Below, in pieces: positions 63,001 to 64,000 of a stretch of DNA of 64,000 nucleotides. Every line of letters begins with the position of its first letter. Positions within the stretch are counted from its first letter, which is position 1. The notes below the pieces were generated by a model. That model was not told the DNA's origin. It was given only the letters and a program-made list of their open reading frames with translations, and searched no databases. A program made the translations under genes and the position numbers. Source of the stretch: Enterococcus quebecensis. GTDB lineage: Bacteria; Bacillota; Bacilli; Lactobacillales; Enterococcaceae. The stretch lies in contig NZ_MIKB01000016.1 in the NCBI RefSeq assembly GCF_001730365.1, positions 186,001-250,000 on the forward strand, read 5' to 3'.

Positions 63001-63626
63001 CATGGTCAGTAGCAAATGCAGGGAATAAAATCTGGCACCTAGCAACGAAGCTAAATCAAACAACGTACCAAGCGCGAGTAGATTTGAAAACCTACAAACG
63101 CTACGGTGAATATATGACCCATAGTTACCTAACCACAACGGATAATCGCATAGCCTCTTTTGCAACAACAGGCTATACGTATGCACAACCAGCGTTGCCA
63201 AAAGGTAAAACGACAGCACAGATTGAAGGCAATACCGTATTATTAACTTCAACATTTGAAGGAACGGAAGAGGAACTAGCCTCAATAGCCAAAGTGGAGT
63301 ACCCAACATGGTCAGTAGCGAATGCAGGGAATAAAATCTGGCATCTAGCAATGAAGTTAAATGAAACAACGTACCAAGCACGTGTAGATTTAAAAACCTA
63401 TAATAGGTACGGTGAATATATGACACACAGTTATATAACGACAATAGATAACCGATTAGCTTCCTTTGCTGCAACGAGCTATAATTACTTGCAACAAAAG
63501 ATAGAGGGGAAAACAGCTATAGTTCCTGCTGAAAGTGACGTTACAGATACATCTAGTAGTAATCTGCCGTTGACGCCAACTGTTGAAGAGGAGTCTACGA
63601 TGTCAAGTTCTGCTACTATTAATTAA
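60036..63626 (+). CDS. Secreted N-acetylmuramoyl-L-alanine amidase with nine GBS_Bsp-like repeats
   Basis: 1196 residues. Signal peptide about 1-40 (cut after TQA). Amidase_2 domain about 50-240, with IINHETAN (zinc His), 'WGSGPMGNKTGIQVEQV' and THAMVTRYLGGTDHVDPD (zinc His and catalytic region). Then two diverged GBS_Bsp-like modules (about 245-340 and 345-440) and seven nearly identical ones of 102 residues each, every one with 'VAKVEYPTWSV' and 'TTYQARVDLK'. C-terminal tail Ser/Thr-rich, no LPxTG. Splits stem peptides from glycan; the repeats probably bind the wall. RBS AGAGGAG. Confidence 0.88.
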   Translation: METSLESRKYIKLLAFVAVALSMTVVTLAFGLEETQAANAVNDYVKQGITNKKWVSPVEQNRTGQIKYKYPYEGGVGKPTKIINHETANNTSTIEGEISYMIRNQESAFVHEFVDANNIIKIADTNYLSWGSGPMGNKTGIQVEQVRMHSKDDFAKEIMNLATFNVNMLKQYGLKPTLGQSNGTGAIWTHAMVTRYLGGTDHVDPDQYWADRASRFFGTTYTINNFQELVEDMYYNRITDKTPANVDATSSVRQENGDFIVDVTVSGDTSRIIEVQVPTWALNNQQKDLKWYQAVQINANTYRATIPISNHKLVDNYLFHTYVRTNDGKFAFKAASSLEYKPAVTTANTTYDLINDKLVITAKLTGDTTRVSRVRFPLWRDPKQKDLVWYTATKKSDDTYEYIYDLKNVPYGAINVHTYVQTDGWQELNKATNGYNYKEPTVPKGKTTAKIEGGTVVLTSTFEGTKEELASVAKVEYPTWSVENASNKIWHLATKVNQTTYQARVDLKTYKRYGNYMTHSYITTTDSRLVNFAATSYAYKQPALPKGKTTAKVEGSTVVLTSTLEGTGEELASVAKVEYPTWSVENTGNKNWHLATKLNKTTYQARVDLKSYKHYGEYMTHSYITTIDNRLGNFAATSYTYKQPALPKGKTTAKVEGSTVVLTSTLEGSEESLASVAKVEYPTWSVENAGNKNWHLATKVNQTTYQARVDLKTYKRYGNYMTHSYLTTTDNRLASFATTGYMYKEPTLPKGTTTAKVEGSTVVLTSSLVGTEEELASVAKVEYPTWSVANAGNKNWHLATKVNQTTYQARVDLKTYKRYGNYMTHSYLTTTDNRLASFAATGYTYKQPALPKGKTTAKIEGDTVVLTSTLEGTAEELASVAKVEYPTWSVANAGNKIWHLATKLNQTTYQARVDLKTYKRYGEYMTHSYITTIDNRLASFATTGYTYKEPTLPKGTTTAKIEGNTVVLTSILEGTEEELASIAKVEYPTWSVANAGNKIWHLATKLNQTTYQARVDLKTYKRYGEYMTHSYLTTTDNRIASFATTGYTYAQPALPKGKTTAQIEGNTVLLTSTFEGTEEELASIAKVEYPTWSVANAGNKIWHLAMKLNETTYQARVDLKTYNRYGEYMTHSYITTIDNRLASFAATSYNYLQQKIEGKTAIVPAESDVTDTSSSNLPLTPTVEEESTMSSSATIN
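61362..63490 (+). repeat. Seven tandem 306-bp in-frame repeats inside the amidase gene
   Basis: Units start at 61362, 61668, 61974, 62280, 62586, 62892 and 63198, all exactly 306 bp apart, each beginning with the codons for P-K-G-(K/T)-T-T-A. High nucleotide identity predicts copy-number change by recombination. The leucine-rich minus-strand ORFs here are shadows of the repeat. Confidence 0.9.
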
Positions 63627-63639
63627 TTGGAGGTTATCT

Positions 63640-64000
63640 ATGATGAATAAAACAAGAAGATCACTTGTTATAGGGCTGGTCATTACAGTTGTTTTAGTAC
63701 TTGGAGTGGTATGGGCTGTAGGTAAAAATAATAAAACCGCCGAAGAAGATAATTCAACTAAATCGTCAATAACTAGTAAAGAGAAAGAATCTCTTCCTGA
63801 AAAAGATAGTACGGATAAAACGACAGATATGTCAGTAAATTCATACAGTCAATCTATGACTAAGTCAGAACAAAGTGAATATGATGAGGCTGCTAAAGAA
63901 GGAGAGAATAAAGAAAGTGCATTTGATGTGAAATTAAAAGATGGCACAACTGTCGCTGCAGAAGATATTGCTAATGCACGACATGCACTCTCTCAAGCAG
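63640..64000 (+). CDS. Membrane-anchored protein, N-terminal part (partial)
   Basis: Runs off the window end. 120 codons visible: RBS TTGGAGG, ATG 63640 (or 63643), basic start MNKTRRSLVI, one membrane helix (about 8-27), then a Lys/Asp/Ser/Glu-rich external stretch and the block FDVKLKDGTTVAAEDIANAR. Directly behind the amidase, 13 bp from its stop, so cotranscribed. Family not recognisable from this part. Confidence 0.65.
   Translation, partial: MMNKTRRSLVIGLVITVVLVLGVVWAVGKNNKTAEEDNSTKSSITSKEKESLPEKDSTDKTTDMSVNSYSQSMTKSEQSEYDEAAKEGENKESAFDVKLKDGTTVAAEDIANARHALSQA

Noticed and set aside
62293-63474. 393-codon leucine-rich ORF on the minus strand, with similar ones at 61330-62283
   Set aside because: Shadow of the repeated amidase codons on the plus strand; no RBS, extreme Leu/Ser composition, and each unit simply mirrors the 306-bp repeat.
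61362-63490. Regular repeat spacing that resembles a large CRISPR-like or satellite array
   Set aside because: Units are 306 bp, in frame and without unique spacers; they encode protein modules.

Overview
This is a low-GC Gram-positive chromosome segment, almost certainly from an Enterococcus of the E. faecalis-related group. Evidence: gene order (argR, phosphohexomutase, RluA-type synthase and class A PBP; the yhaO-yhaN-yhaM, prsA/ytxH/hit and ecsAB block; the ytmP-trmB-pepA-ytpP-ytpR block; htrA-rlmH), an EfEndo18A-type GH18 enzyme, a WxL surface protein, and CcpA-type cre sites. There is no tRNA, rRNA, CRISPR array or prophage. Most genes are ordinary housekeeping genes; the interest lies in islands between them.

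Layout. 1-5226: flippase tail, small-subunit pseudouridine synthase, ABC exporter, NAD(P)HX dehydratase, PepV dipeptidase. 5227-9130: accessory island behind pepV: a broken XRE-regulator relic, then a type VII secretion (T7SSb) lipase-toxin cassette of the reverse-LXG (TslA) kind with membrane-anchored immunity candidates, a truncated extra toxin copy and two small partner proteins, ending in a second copy of the pepV 3' tail. 9408-13625: giant WxL protein. 13820-16851: osmolyte/ergothioneine-type ABC importer and a membrane protein. 16852-18250: degraded zone with a gene relic, a probable new type I toxin/antisense RNA pair and a gutted IS3-family element. 18250-25553: argR, phosphohexomutase, RluA-type synthase, secreted GH18 endoglycosidase, PBP2A, YlbF-family protein; two copies of a structured small-ORF element flank the GH18 gene. 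25850-28469: pssA-psd-metallophosphoesterase (phosphatidylethanolamine synthesis). 28640-46570: conserved core (YhaO/N/M, PrsA, HIT, EcsAB, D-amino acid transaminase, TrmB, PepA, HtrA, RlmH), with a DnaA-box cluster between htrA and rlmH. 46860-50458: second TslA-like cassette, preceded by an eroded duplicate of itself. 50559-53716: DUF960 relic and two paralogous secreted proteins with conserved promoter/operator and long leaders. 54218-59754: DinB protein, an ArsR-controlled YadGH-type exporter, TruA, ROK kinase, DUF998 protein. 60036-64000: secreted amidase with seven near-identical 102-residue repeats, then the start of a membrane-anchored protein.

How it works together. The two lipase cassettes share one layout (membrane-anchored candidate immunity protein; N-terminal lipase plus C-terminal helical secretion domain; 103-residue helical partner; about 88-residue partner). 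Both carry an additional immunity gene attached to a dead toxin copy, the pattern expected of a polymorphic interbacterial toxin locus. The secretion machine (EssC etc.) is not in this window, so it would be encoded elsewhere. Best candidates for undescribed biology: these twin cassettes, the 34-residue hydrophobic toxin with convergent antisense RNA (about 17.25-17.49 kb), and the covarying hairpin/small-ORF pair (21.3 and 22.6 kb). All functional names rest on reading the sequence and on family knowledge; no database search was run.
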